DNA of 55,222 nt from positions 1 through 55,222 of the forward strand of contig JANQNN010000051.1 in NCBI GenBank assembly GCA_028279545.1, in the 5' to 3' direction. The position numbers and the translations under genes were made by a program. This document shows positions 43,146-51,634 of this stretch, piece by piece. The DNA comes from Nitrosopumilaceae archaeon (GTDB lineage Archaea; Thermoproteota; Nitrososphaeria; Nitrososphaerales; Nitrosopumilaceae). Under the pieces are notes generated by a model. The model did not search any database. It was given only the letters and a program-made list of their open reading frames with translations, and was not told the origin of the DNA. Positions within the stretch are counted from its first letter, which is position 1, and each line of letters begins with the position of its first letter.

Positions 43146-43523
43146 ATGCAAGATCCAAATCCACTTCCATGGGGTGCTGAAGATAGATTCCAAGCTCATT
43201 TTATAGTCCGGAAAGATACCGGAAGATCTGCTTCAAATTATACTGCGAGGACAAAATTAAAAACCCAAGGACACTTTGCTGATAAAAAATTAATTAGCGT
43301 CAGTTGGGATGGTGCTGGCAATTTAACAAAATATCTTAATGAAGATTCTGAACTAAACGAAATGATTGCAAAACAAAGCATTAGGGATGCAACAATTTAT
43401 GTCGAACCAACTGAAGGCGCAATCAGAATTAGAAGTAAATGGAAAAATCATTTAGACTTTGGAATATCTGAAGAATTATTTTGGATATATGACCGCATTG
43501 CCGGTCACATAAAGAAAGCTTAG
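43146..43523 (+). CDS. Hypothetical protein
   Basis: A 125-residue soluble protein with a beta-rich pattern (AHFIVRKDTG, KKLISVSWDGAG, ATIYVEPTEGAIRIRSKWKN), starting MQDPNPLPWGAEDRFQ. It is paired with the previous gene (3-bp gap). Its stop overlaps the end of endA on the other strand. Family unknown to me. Confidence 0.65.
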   Translation: MQDPNPLPWGAEDRFQAHFIVRKDTGRSASNYTARTKLKTQGHFADKKLISVSWDGAGNLTKYLNEDSELNEMIAKQSIRDATIYVEPTEGAIRIRSKWKNHLDFGISEELFWIYDRIAGHIKKA

Positions 43524-44056
43524 GCTTTCCACCAATCAAGTGCAAGAAAATCTACATTATCTTTTCCTTTTGGGATTGCTAAAATGAATTGCTTTCTGAC
43601 CGTTGTAGCCAAACGTCCAGCCAAAACAATTCCGGTTGAGGAAATTTTATCACTTCTGCTATAAACTTGAATTAAAAAAGGTGCATGATCAATACCTGGA
43701 CCCTTTTCGTAAACAGCAAAATCACAACCAAACTTTATTCCAGGATTTATTATGTATCCTTTATTTCGAAAATGCTTGTAAACTAAATATTTTTTATCAA
43801 AATTATGATATTCTTTTTTACAAATCTCAAGCATGATGTTAGAACTAATTTTTTTCTTTTCCTTGTATATGGTAATTTTTTTATTTTCCAATAGGTATAA
43901 TCCTTCAATAAGATCTAAAATCAATGGAACATCAATTTCATCAAATTTGGGTTTTGGAATTCCTATTGGCTTTCCATAATATCCATTTGAAAAAAGCTTT
44001 CGAGAATCTTCGATATTCCAAACAATTAACCTATTTTCCACCAACTGACATTTCAT
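43520..44056 (-). CDS. endA: tRNA-splicing endonuclease EndA
   Basis: A 178-residue endonuclease that cuts BHB motifs in tRNA and other RNAs. The catalytic triad is visible: Tyr116 in FAVYEKGPGIDHAPF, His124 in the same segment, and Lys155 in TVRKQFILAI. The N-terminal domain is the usual beta-rich half. The size fits one subunit of the archaeal enzyme (homotetramer or mixed). This same window holds a BHB-like insertion in carB that it could process. Confidence 0.93.
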   Translation of the reverse strand: MKCQLVENRLIVWNIEDSRKLFSNGYYGKPIGIPKPKFDEIDVPLILDLIEGLYLLENKKITIYKEKKKISSNIMLEICKKEYHNFDKKYLVYKHFRNKGYIINPGIKFGCDFAVYEKGPGIDHAPFLIQVYSRSDKISSTGIVLAGRLATTVRKQFILAIPKGKDNVDFLALDWWKA

Positions 44057-44134
44057 CAGAAAATATGAAAGAATCTTCGTATATGAATTGTATTTCTAAA
44101 TTGAATTTAGTGGAAAAATATGAAAAAAGGTGAA

Positions 44135-44839
44135 TTATAGGCTTAGTGCTAAAAGTATGAACGAATCAGATACTCTTTGACACTTGTCTGCCATTTCTTC
44201 AATTCCTTCAATTACATCTTTCATTAGCAAGAGTTCTTTGGTGTTTGTAACTTCAGATAGAAGTTTCATGGTTGCTTGTCTATATTTTAGGTCGATTTCT
44301 CGCTCAATTGTTTGAGTTTCTTGCGCTAATTCAATTGCACTTGCAGTATTTGAGCTCAAACTCCTAATAATCTCATTTAGTTTGTAGACTTGATCTACTA
44401 CTAACTCAATTAGTTTTGTAAGATCTTCATCTAACTTTGAACTTTTTAGAGTTGCTGCTTTAACGTTTGACAGCTTGAATGAAATTCCTGTAATGTATCC
44501 TGCAATCTCATCCATTGTGTAAGCAGTATTTAGAAGATTTTCTCTATTCATAATTAATCCTCCCACGTCTGCAACCTCTCTTGTTATTTTTCGTCTAAGA
44601 TTTTCTACCTCTTCTTCTATAGTTGAGATTTGAGCAAGCGTATTTTTGATTCCAGATTTGTCTTTTTTCATCATTAAATCTGGAAGTGCTGCCAGTTCTC
44701 TTGAGGCATTTAGAATTCTATTTATCTCATCTTGCAAAACTGCAATTGCCTTTCTTTTAGCTTGAACTTCAAGTTCTCCGCTATACATTTCAAAAAGTGA
44801 TCTTGGGCTAGGTAATTTAAATCCTCGATGACTAAACAA
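44135..44839 (-). CDS. DUF47/PhoU-like protein
   Basis: A 234-residue, all-helical protein. The pattern matches the DUF47 (TIGR00153) family of PhoU-like proteins: long helices with VADVGGLIMNRENLLNTAYTMDEIAGYITG in the middle, and a C-terminal LKDVIEGIEEMADKCQRVSDSFILLAL-type helix. These proteins are found with phosphate transporters. No Pit-type transporter is beside it here. It lies 16 bp downstream of the DNA-ligase gene. Confidence 0.8.
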   Translation of the reverse strand: MFSHRGFKLPSPRSLFEMYSGELEVQAKRKAIAVLQDEINRILNASRELAALPDLMMKKDKSGIKNTLAQISTIEEEVENLRRKITREVADVGGLIMNRENLLNTAYTMDEIAGYITGISFKLSNVKAATLKSSKLDEDLTKLIELVVDQVYKLNEIIRSLSSNTASAIELAQETQTIEREIDLKYRQATMKLLSEVTNTKELLLMKDVIEGIEEMADKCQRVSDSFILLALSL

Positions 44840-44855
44840 ATTCTTTGTGCGTAAA

Positions 44856-46622
44856 TCACATCAAACTTTTGCCATGAGCTATTTTTTTCTGACCCTTATA
44901 GAGACTAATTACTTCTTGATTATTTGAGGCATCTTCGGGAAATTTCTCAACTCTGATTTTACCTGTAAACTTTGGGAACCGTAAAGCAAGGCCTGCGCCT
45001 TTTCTAATCTCATCTTTGGCCGCTTTATGAATTGGGCTTAATGTAATTTCAGAAGCTACCACCTCAATTACAAGTTCAGGTTCAAACCAAACATCAGCTT
45101 CCATTTCACTAATAATTCTTGGATTTTTCTTTATCGTTACTTTGGATGATAAAATCTGGTAGAGTTGATCCAAGTATTCATCTGTAAATCCAGTTCCAAC
45201 TTTACAAATGCTGGTAAAAGTATCGTTGTCTTCATCATATGATGCTAAAAGCAATGTTCCATAAACTCCAGTTCTTCTTCCTTTTCCAAAAAAACCACCA
45301 ATTACAACCAAGTCCAAACTATCGCCCAATTCATTTCTGTATTCGCGTTTTAATTTGAGCCAGTGACTTCCACGGGCACCAGCTTGATATGGCTTGTCAA
45401 GCATCTTGAGCATTAATCCCTCACAACCAGAATTAATACTGTTTTCAAGATAATCTTCAATGTCATTTTCAGATTTTACAATTGTCATAGGGACTAGTTT
45501 AGAATAGTCATCTTCTTTTACAATTTTTTCTAATAATTTTCTTCTTTCTTGGTATTCAAGCTCTAAACAACTATTTCCATTATGGTACAAAACATCAAAA
45601 AAATTAACTGTAATGGGATACTGTGAAACTGCTTTTTCAATCTTGTACTTTCTTCTTCTATGCATTAATTCTTGAAACGGCAAAAACTCTCCAGTGTTTT
45701 CATTTATGGCTACTGCTTCGGCTTCAAGTATTACTTCATCTGCCTGAATGGATTTAGGTATTTTTTCAATTATGTCTGGATAATATTGGGAAATGTTTTC
45801 TAAACTTCTTGAAAATAAAACAACTTTTTCTCCCTTTACATGTAATTGAACTCTTTCTCCATCTAGTTTGTATTCTGCAGCAAATTTTTCCCCCATTTTT
45901 TCTATTGTTTCTTCTTCACTTTTTACACGATCTGCAAGCATTGGTCTTATGGGATTGAATAAAATTATTTTAAATTCTTGTATACCTTGTAGTGATTTTG
46001 TCGCAACAACTTCTGCTACTTTTCCTAAATCACTTGAAACATTGTAAGCCTTTTCAAGAATTGTTCGGTTTTCTTTATTCCCAGTATATGCAATTGCCAT
46101 TGCATCCATTAAGGTATTCTCTGCAACACCAAGACGCAAAGTACCAAGTAAAATCTTTAAGATAAAACTTGCTTCAAGAGGAGTTGCATCATTTAACAAA
46201 CTAGAAATGTATTTCATTTTCATATCTTGCGAACGATTTCCTTCAAGTTTGGCAATTTTGAACAAAGTTTCATAAACTCGCTCGACAGTAATATTTTCTA
46301 CAAGAAAAGTAGTCTGTGTTTTTTGTTCTAAAATTATTGTAGCTGCTTGGCCTAAATCTCCTGTTTTTCTGTACTCTTCTTCAATTTTTTTTGAAGTTAT
46401 GCCTGAGGATTTTGAAATTGCCTTTATTGCTAATTTTTCTGCTACTCCTAACTCAATTCCTTCAAAATCTGGTCTAAGTTTTCCCTGTAAAAGATAAACA
46501 ATCCTTCCAACAACATCTTGAGGAGTATTTTTGAATAATTCTACCAAATAATCTGTTAGCTCTAATCTCTTTGTAGTTGACTCCATCTTGTTTAGGGAAT
46601 CTGATAAAATAGAAAACTTCAC
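44856..46622 (-). CDS. lig: ATP-dependent DNA ligase
   Basis: A 588-residue replicative ligase. The N-terminal DNA-binding domain (to about 210) is followed by the nucleotidyl-transferase domain with the AMP-accepting Lys252 in EYKLDGERV, then the EGLMLKMLDKPY motif and a C-terminal OB fold. It joins Okazaki fragments with ATP. The size and order are normal for archaeal ligases. The genes on each side (DUF47 below, a Cse60-like gene above) are on the same strand. Confidence 0.95.
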   Translation of the reverse strand: MKFSILSDSLNKMESTTKRLELTDYLVELFKNTPQDVVGRIVYLLQGKLRPDFEGIELGVAEKLAIKAISKSSGITSKKIEEEYRKTGDLGQAATIILEQKTQTTFLVENITVERVYETLFKIAKLEGNRSQDMKMKYISSLLNDATPLEASFILKILLGTLRLGVAENTLMDAMAIAYTGNKENRTILEKAYNVSSDLGKVAEVVATKSLQGIQEFKIILFNPIRPMLADRVKSEEETIEKMGEKFAAEYKLDGERVQLHVKGEKVVLFSRSLENISQYYPDIIEKIPKSIQADEVILEAEAVAINENTGEFLPFQELMHRRRKYKIEKAVSQYPITVNFFDVLYHNGNSCLELEYQERRKLLEKIVKEDDYSKLVPMTIVKSENDIEDYLENSINSGCEGLMLKMLDKPYQAGARGSHWLKLKREYRNELGDSLDLVVIGGFFGKGRRTGVYGTLLLASYDEDNDTFTSICKVGTGFTDEYLDQLYQILSSKVTIKKNPRIISEMEADVWFEPELVIEVVASEITLSPIHKAAKDEIRKGAGLALRFPKFTGKIRVEKFPEDASNNQEVISLYKGQKKIAHGKSLM

Positions 46623-46665
46623 TTTAATCTTATGTTATAATCCAGAATAAAAGTTTGGATATATT

Positions 46666-46857
46666 TTACAATAATCCCGGACCAGCTGAGTGACCAGGTG
46701 GCTCTCCTTCATAGTGAATTAAAACAAAGACCTGGGACTTTTCATTTTTATTTAGATGGCTGGTTATCTTGATATCTATTACTTTGACATCTTTGATAAA
46801 ATTATTTACAGACTTTTCAACAACGTGTTCAACACCGCTAAAGATCTTTATTGGCAC
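46666..46857 (-). CDS. Small Cse60-like protein
   Basis: A 63-residue protein, IKIFSGVEHVVEKSVNNFIK at the start, then a strand with VKVIDIKITSHL and SQVFVLIHYEGE. This helix-strand-strand pattern recalls the Cse60 family of small proteins. It ends in a Gly/Pro-rich tail. Function unknown. It lies 43 bp upstream of the ligase gene. Confidence 0.55.
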   Translation of the reverse strand: MPIKIFSGVEHVVEKSVNNFIKDVKVIDIKITSHLNKNEKSQVFVLIHYEGEPPGHSAGPGLL

Positions 46858-46897
46858 AAAAATTACAATCTTTTGATATAATTATTTGTTTTTAGGT

Positions 46898-47308
46898 TTA
46901 GATGTATTTGAAAATGGTCGGTTTTCTTTGGTTTGGGGTTTTTGATACAAGTGCAAAGTTGTAAAGAGGATAGGAATTTTTGTATTGTTTCATAAAACTC
47001 CATGCGACATCGTGGGTTTTGAATTCTGTTCGAATTCCTTCAATTTGACTTGGCTTGCCAAATACATCAAAAACAACTACGTCATATTTTTTTGGTCGGT
47101 TGTGAGGCCTTGCTTTTAGCAACCATGCTATTGCAAATATGAAAACTGATCCTAAAATAACGACTTCGCCTGCATTTTTGAAAAAAGTATTGAAAATACT
47201 GGGAATTGTTTGACTGAACAATTCAACAACAATACCTGAAAACCCAATTACTGCGATTGCTGTAAATGAATAGGTTTTCCAGTCAAAGATCTTCAAAGCT
47301 TTATGCAT
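46898..47308 (-). CDS. Hypothetical two-helix membrane protein
   Basis: A 136-residue protein with two membrane helices (SFTAIAVIGFSGIVVELF and EVVILGSVFIFAIAWLL) followed by a basic cytoplasmic domain (YDVVVFDVFGKPSQIEG, then a C-terminal RKPTIFKY). No family recognised. It starts with ATG and is one of a row of minus-strand genes. Confidence 0.6.
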   Translation of the reverse strand: MHKALKIFDWKTYSFTAIAVIGFSGIVVELFSQTIPSIFNTFFKNAGEVVILGSVFIFAIAWLLKARPHNRPKKYDVVVFDVFGKPSQIEGIRTEFKTHDVAWSFMKQYKNSYPLYNFALVSKTPNQRKPTIFKYI

Positions 47309-47380
47309 TAGATACTTTAGTTAGATTCGCTTTTTGATTTAACTATTTCTCAAAAATTATTCAACCCTGAACCAAATTTT

Positions 47381-48514
47381 TTAATCAGGATCTTCGTAAT
47401 TTTCTTTCTTTTCTCCACTTGAAGCTCCTTCAAGAGCTTTCATTTTGGAATCAAGAATATCTATTCTTGCTCTGTATCCTTCTGCATATTCTAATTCAGA
47501 AGGAACCAAAGTTGCAGGATGAACAAATCCTTGACTTCTCATTGCAAGTGCCTTCTTTGTTGCGATTTCTCTTATGTAATCCCAATCAGGAGTTGAGAAT
47601 CCATCAAAGGGTCCTACCAATTTGCCATTATGCATACTAAAAACAAGAGATTGAACGATTGGAATGCAGAAATTAATTGAAGCTGCTGAATTTATTTTAA
47701 CGGGCATTAGTGGCATATGATGACTTCCACGGGTATTTCCTGCTACATAATGGGGATTGTTAAAAACGCTTCCGACTTCTTCAGTTGCAGGAAAATTCTT
47801 TTGTGTCCTTACCATACAAATTGGATCATCTTTTCCAACATATGTTCCTGCAATATTGTGTAATCTATCAGTTGATGATGCAACAATTGGTTCTCCATCT
47901 TTTGTAGTGACAGTAGAGACTACATATCTACCAGGATACATCAAAGCGGCTTCTACTAGTGGTTTGTCTTCCCAAAGTGATAATTCTGCAATCTTTCCTT
48001 CTTCGACATCCATAATGTTCATGTTAACACCACGAGCAAGTGATTTGTTTACAATTAATCCCGTATTACTTAGTGAATCAACAAACATTCGATAAAATGG
48101 ATAGTTAAATGCTCCAGGTTCTGTTTTGTCAGCAGCATAAACTGTAAAGGCCTCGTTTGGTCTTTCTTCAAATTCCATCTCAGCTACGCCAGGACCCATT
48201 CCTTTTACATTTCCTGAAAATGAATCTTTGAGTAGGTCCTGCCCTGCTCCATAGAGTCCTTCTTCTCGTGCAACTGCAGTTCCTGCCATAAATGCATCCC
48301 ATGCAAGTTTGTGAATTTGGTTATTATCTACACCATGAGTGTGTGACATTACAATGTGGACGTCATCCCCACAATAACCGATATAGTGATCAATTAGAAG
48401 ATCCCCTGAATCTTTGATGGTTTTTCTTACTGCGTCAAGTAAACCATCACTTGGTCTTGTGTGACCTCCCACTCCGCCGACATCGGCTTTGATTACTGAT
48501 ACTGTAATTTTCAT
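47381..48514 (-). CDS. Fructose-1,6-bisphosphate aldolase/phosphatase
   Basis: A 377-residue bifunctional gluconeogenic enzyme that both makes and dephosphorylates FBP, typical of autotrophic archaea. The N-terminus MKITVSVIKADVGGVGGH carries metal ligands, and further acidic motifs occur (HTHGVDN near residue 61, PFDGFSTPDWDY near 300). The ATG at 48512-48514 is the usual family start; a TTG 12 bases upstream is possible. It is divergent from the EF-1A gene. Confidence 0.93.
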   Translation of the reverse strand: MKITVSVIKADVGGVGGHTRPSDGLLDAVRKTIKDSGDLLIDHYIGYCGDDVHIVMSHTHGVDNNQIHKLAWDAFMAGTAVAREEGLYGAGQDLLKDSFSGNVKGMGPGVAEMEFEERPNEAFTVYAADKTEPGAFNYPFYRMFVDSLSNTGLIVNKSLARGVNMNIMDVEEGKIAELSLWEDKPLVEAALMYPGRYVVSTVTTKDGEPIVASSTDRLHNIAGTYVGKDDPICMVRTQKNFPATEEVGSVFNNPHYVAGNTRGSHHMPLMPVKINSAASINFCIPIVQSLVFSMHNGKLVGPFDGFSTPDWDYIREIATKKALAMRSQGFVHPATLVPSELEYAEGYRARIDILDSKMKALEGASSGEKKENYEDPD

Positions 48515-48646
48515 ACTTGATGTCAAGTAAACCTCGATTTATGTGTAGTTTTTGTTTATTTTTTGATCCAACAAAATATTAAAAAAATACCATTTTTTTT
48601 TCAAAAATTCATAACAGTAATAAATCCCCTCAGAGACGAACCTTAC

Positions 48647-49945
48647 ATGGCAGATAAACCACACTTGAACATGATTATTACCGGTCACATTGATAACGGT
48701 AAATCAACAACTATGGGTCATTTCTTGATGGATCTTGGAGTAGTTGATGAGAGAACCATTGCAGCACATGCAGCCGAATCCGAAAAGACCGGAAAAGGTG
48801 ATACTTTCAAGTACGCGTGGGTTATGGATAATATTAAAGACGAAAGAGAAAGAGGAATTACAATAGATCTTGCTTTTCAGAAATTCGAATCAAACAAGTT
48901 CTTTTTCACCTTAATTGACGCCCCAGGACACCGAGACTTTATCAAAAATATGATTACTGGTGCATCTGAGGCAGATTGTGCGGTTTTGGTACTTTCTGCA
49001 AAAGAAGGTGAAACCGATACTGCAGTTGCTCCAGGCGGTCAAGCAAGAGAGCATGCATTCTTGCTTAAAACCTTAGGTGTAAACCAACTAATTGTTGCTA
49101 TCAACAAAATGGATGACAGCAATTATTCTGAAGATGCCTTCAAGACAGCAAAAGAAAAGGGTGAAAAATTAGTAAAATCTGTCGGTTACAAATTAGACAA
49201 GGTTCCATTTGTACCAGTCTCAGGATGGAAGGGAGATAATTTAGTTAAAAAATCTGAAAATATGCCATGGTATACAGGAAAGACACTACTTGAGGCATTT
49301 GATGACTTTGAGGTTACTGAAAAACCAACAGGTAAGCCACTACGTGTACCAATTCAAGACGTTTACACCATTACAGGTGTTGGAACCGTACCAGTAGGCA
49401 GAGTTGAAACTGGAATAATGAAGGCAGGAGACAAAATCATTGTAATGCCTTCAGGTGCTGTTGGTGAAATCAAATCAATTGAGACACACCACACAGAAAT
49501 GCCATCAGCCGAAGCTGGTGATAACATTGGATTTAACCTAAGAGGAATTGAAAAGAAAGATATCAAAAGAGGTGACGTATTAGGAACTCCTGATTCACCA
49601 CCAACTGTAGCAAAAGAATTCAAAGCTCAAGTTATTGTAATTCATCACCCAACTGCAATTGCACCTGGGTATACTCCTGTAATGCACTGTCACACAGCAC
49701 AAGTTGCTGCAACTGTTACAGAGTTTTTGCAAAAAATAAATCCAGCAACTGGTGCAGCTGATGAGGAAAATCCAAAATTCCTAAAGGTTGGTGATTCTGC
49801 TATTGTTAAAATTAGACCAGTAAGACCAACTCCTATTGAAACTTTCCAAGATTTTCCTGAGATGGGTAGATTTGCATTGAGAGATATGGGTGCAACTATT
49901 GCTGCAGGAATTGTCAAGGAAATTACTGAAAAATACACTCCATAG
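48647..49945 (+). CDS. tuf: Elongation factor 1-alpha (aEF1A)
   Basis: A 432-residue GTPase that brings aminoacyl-tRNA to the ribosome. The P loop is GHIDNGKST (His of the usual GHVDHGKST is Asn), then the G2/G3 region with DAPGHRDFIKNM near 90, NKMD near 150 and two beta-barrel domains after. The ATG at 48647 gives the usual MADKPHLN N-terminus; an earlier in-frame start (48563) adds an unlikely lead. It is followed by rpsJ (10 bp) and rpo12. Confidence 0.96.
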   Translation: MADKPHLNMIITGHIDNGKSTTMGHFLMDLGVVDERTIAAHAAESEKTGKGDTFKYAWVMDNIKDERERGITIDLAFQKFESNKFFFTLIDAPGHRDFIKNMITGASEADCAVLVLSAKEGETDTAVAPGGQAREHAFLLKTLGVNQLIVAINKMDDSNYSEDAFKTAKEKGEKLVKSVGYKLDKVPFVPVSGWKGDNLVKKSENMPWYTGKTLLEAFDDFEVTEKPTGKPLRVPIQDVYTITGVGTVPVGRVETGIMKAGDKIIVMPSGAVGEIKSIETHHTEMPSAEAGDNIGFNLRGIEKKDIKRGDVLGTPDSPPTVAKEFKAQVIVIHHPTAIAPGYTPVMHCHTAQVAATVTEFLQKINPATGAADEENPKFLKVGDSAIVKIRPVRPTPIETFQDFPEMGRFALRDMGATIAAGIVKEITEKYTP

Positions 49946-49955
49946 GAATTTTTAG

Positions 49956-50264
49956 ATGGCCCAAGCTGCTCGTGTTAAACTTACTTCGACCAGCCTTCCC
50001 AAGTTAGATGGCGTATGTACTGAGATAATGGGTATTGGCAAAAAGACCGGTGTTAAAGTAAAGGGCCCTACTCCGCTTCCAGTAAAAAGACTACATGTTG
50101 CAACAAGAAAATCCCCCTGTGGAAGTGGTACTGAAACTTATGAAAAGTGGGAGATGAGAATGCATAGAAGAATAATTAACATTAATGCAGATGATAAAGC
50201 AATAAGACAATTAATGAGACTTAAAATTCCTGATGACGTTTACATAGAGTTATCACTCACGTGA
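49956..50264 (+). CDS. rpsJ: Ribosomal protein S10
   Basis: A 102-residue small-subunit protein. The family segment KGPTPLPVKRLHVATRKSPCGSGTETYEKWEMRMHRRIININ is visible in its parts (KGPTPLPVKRLHVATRKSP, then WEMRMHRRIIN). It lies 10 bp downstream of EF-1A, the common archaeal arrangement. Confidence 0.96.
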   Translation: MAQAARVKLTSTSLPKLDGVCTEIMGIGKKTGVKVKGPTPLPVKRLHVATRKSPCGSGTETYEKWEMRMHRRIININADDKAIRQLMRLKIPDDVYIELSLT

Positions 50265-50295
50265 TTTGGGATTACCTTAAATTATAGAAAATTTT

Positions 50296-50502
50296 ATGAT
50301 AAACATGGTTGATGAAGGCTTTGAAGACATGGGAGAAGAAGCACCAGAAGAATCCTTTGATGTTGTTTACTCTTGTTTAAGATGTGACACTCATGTTTCA
50401 AACACTGAATTATCTAGATTACCTGAAATCAAATGTATTTGTGGATTTAGAGTTTTTATCAAAGCAAGACCTCCAGTAGTTAAAACTGTAAAGGCAATTT
50501 AG
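50296..50502 (+). CDS. rpoP: RNA polymerase subunit P (Rpo12)
   Basis: A 68-residue zinc protein of RNA polymerase: the CLRCD pair (Cys32, Cys35), then KCICGFR with the second pair, and a basic tail. It is smaller in its core than the N-terminal acidic extension suggests, but the zinc ribbon is intact. The ATG at 50296 is used; ATG at 50305 is possible. Co-transcribed with rpsJ is likely. Confidence 0.88.
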   Translation: MINMVDEGFEDMGEEAPEESFDVVYSCLRCDTHVSNTELSRLPEIKCICGFRVFIKARPPVVKTVKAI

Positions 50503-50697
50503 TTACCTGTCTTTTTTGTAACTGTGCTCTCTTTGCAAGTGAGTTCTCATATCTTCCATGTTTGAAAAATTTTTGTTACACACTTTGCAGTCATATGGAT
50601 TGTCTTTAAAGTGAACAACTTGTTTGTGTTGCATTAACTCTTCTTGTTTTGAGAATTTACTATTACAAATATCGCATTTTATTTTTTTAAAAAACAT
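50503..50697 (-). CDS. Two-finger C2H2 zinc protein
   Basis: A 64-residue protein with two C2H2 fingers: CDICNSKFSKQEELMQHKQVVH and CKVCNKNFSNMEDMRTHLQREH in the two segments. C2H2 fingers usually bind DNA. The ATG at 50695-50697 overlaps the stop of the upstream zinc-ribbon gene by one base (TAATG on the minus strand), favouring coupled translation. It is tail to tail with rpo12. Confidence 0.85.
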   Translation of the reverse strand: MFFKKIKCDICNSKFSKQEELMQHKQVVHFKDNPYDCKVCNKNFSNMEDMRTHLQREHSYKKDR

Positions 50698-51107
50698 TAT
50701 CCAAACTCTGCTTTTTTTCCATCCCAACACTTTCTGCAGAGCTGACCTTTAATCTTCCATTTTGGTTTTGGATTGTATCGTATTAATCCCATCTTTGCAC
50801 TACACAAAGAACAATAATTTTTCTCAGTGGTGTGGTCTTTTTCTTTTTTATCAAAACAATCTTTGCACAACAAGCCATTCATATCCCATTGCCATCGGGG
50901 CTCCCAAAGATCAGAGATTTTTCTTGTAGTGCCACACATTACACAAGGTTGTCTTATTGTTGCCTCGTAGAACTGTTTTGTTTTTTCAACATGACAATCA
51001 CCACAAAGAGAACCTTTGATATTCCACTCTCTTTTTGGTTTGTGTTTGTGTTTTAGCTCTTTATTACAAACAGCACAAAATGCTGGCTTTCTGCTAAAAA
51101 GACCCAT
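50697..51107 (-). CDS. Triple zinc-ribbon protein
   Basis: A 136-residue protein built from three similar ribbons, each with two CxxC pairs: CAVC/CGDC, CVMC/CKDC and CSLC/CRKC. Each unit is spaced by a W-containing linker (REWNIKGSLC, RWQWDMNGLLC, KPKWKIKGQLC), so they arose by duplication. It probably binds nucleic acid. It is the first gene of a two-gene unit with the C2H2 protein. Confidence 0.8.
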   Translation of the reverse strand: MGLFSRKPAFCAVCNKELKHKHKPKREWNIKGSLCGDCHVEKTKQFYEATIRQPCVMCGTTRKISDLWEPRWQWDMNGLLCKDCFDKKEKDHTTEKNYCSLCSAKMGLIRYNPKPKWKIKGQLCRKCWDGKKAEFG

Positions 51108-51170
51108 AGTATTTTTTTATAGCAAGCTTGCCATATATCTATCTAAAAATTAAAGTAAAAAACTAGGGGA

Positions 51171-51293
51171 TTATTCTGAGAGTAATTTCTCAAGGGCTTG
51201 GCTTGTGTTAAGCATGCCATTTCTCTTTGCATACTCTTCGATGATTTTGTGTTGTTTTTCAGTAAAACAAACAGGCATTGAGCGTTTTTCCAT
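51171..51293 (-). CDS. Tiny ribbon-helix-helix protein (40 residues)
   Basis: The ORF starts MEKRSMPVCFTEKQHKIIEE and reads on as a strand, helix, turn (NGMLNTS) and second helix, as in RHH DNA-binding proteins of about 45 residues. The TATA element GTTATATAAT (51315-51324 on this strand's upstream side) is about 22 bases ahead, fitting a leaderless start. It faces the giant surface-protein gene across a 340-bp intergenic region. Confidence 0.65.
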   Translation of the reverse strand: MEKRSMPVCFTEKQHKIIEEYAKRNGMLNTSQALEKLLSE

Positions 51294-51488
51294 GAATTAT
51301 TTTGAGCACGTTGAGTTATATAATTTGCGATTAAAATTGGCTTCAGATCGTGTAATTATTTTCTTATTGTAAATTATAATCCAACAGTTGAACCTATTTT
51401 TCAAATTTAAAAAATTAGATTTTCCCAAAAAATTTTTTTGAGATAAAAAAATCATCGAGCCTAATTTTTTATGCGTAATATTAAAAAA

Positions 51489-51496
51489 TTATAAAT
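51489..51496 (+). promoter_or_regulatory. TATA box for the surface-protein region
   Basis: TTATAAAT, followed by 24 bases to the ATG of a 31-codon ORF (51521). It overlaps the edge of an inverted repeat. The next in-frame long gene starts 138 bases after it. No other clear TATA box lies between. Confidence 0.5.
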
Positions 51497-51516
51497 GTAA
51501 CAAAAAAAATGTTACA
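51496..51516 (+). promoter_or_regulatory. Inverted repeat, possible operator
   Basis: TGTAACA, seven bases of A, then TGTTACA: a perfect 7-bp inverted repeat. It begins at the last base of the TATA box and ends where transcription is expected to begin, a position that would block polymerase if bound. A tiny RHH gene lies close by and could be its regulator, but this is a guess. Confidence 0.4.
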
Positions 51517-51634
51517 ATCTATGACTAGTTTTTCGTTAAATTATCGGGCTTTTTCAGACATATTCATAGGAAAAATACAAAAACAAGAACCGCAGTCTCT
51601 GAGGGAATTATTTTAAGGGAATAAAATTTTCATA

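Larger units (their letters stand above)
51294..51634. other. 341-bp intergenic region with short upstream ORF
   Basis: AT-rich region between the RHH gene and the surface-protein gene. It holds the two opposing TATA elements and the inverted repeat. A 31-codon ORF (51521-51616, MTSFSLNYRAFSDIFIGKIQ at its start) lies at the leaderless position of the plus-strand promoter. The rest shows no gene. Confidence 0.5.

Noticed and set aside
43924-44133. 69-codon plus-strand ORF over the 5' half of endA
   Set aside because: Antisense shadow of endA, whose catalytic residues are all present.
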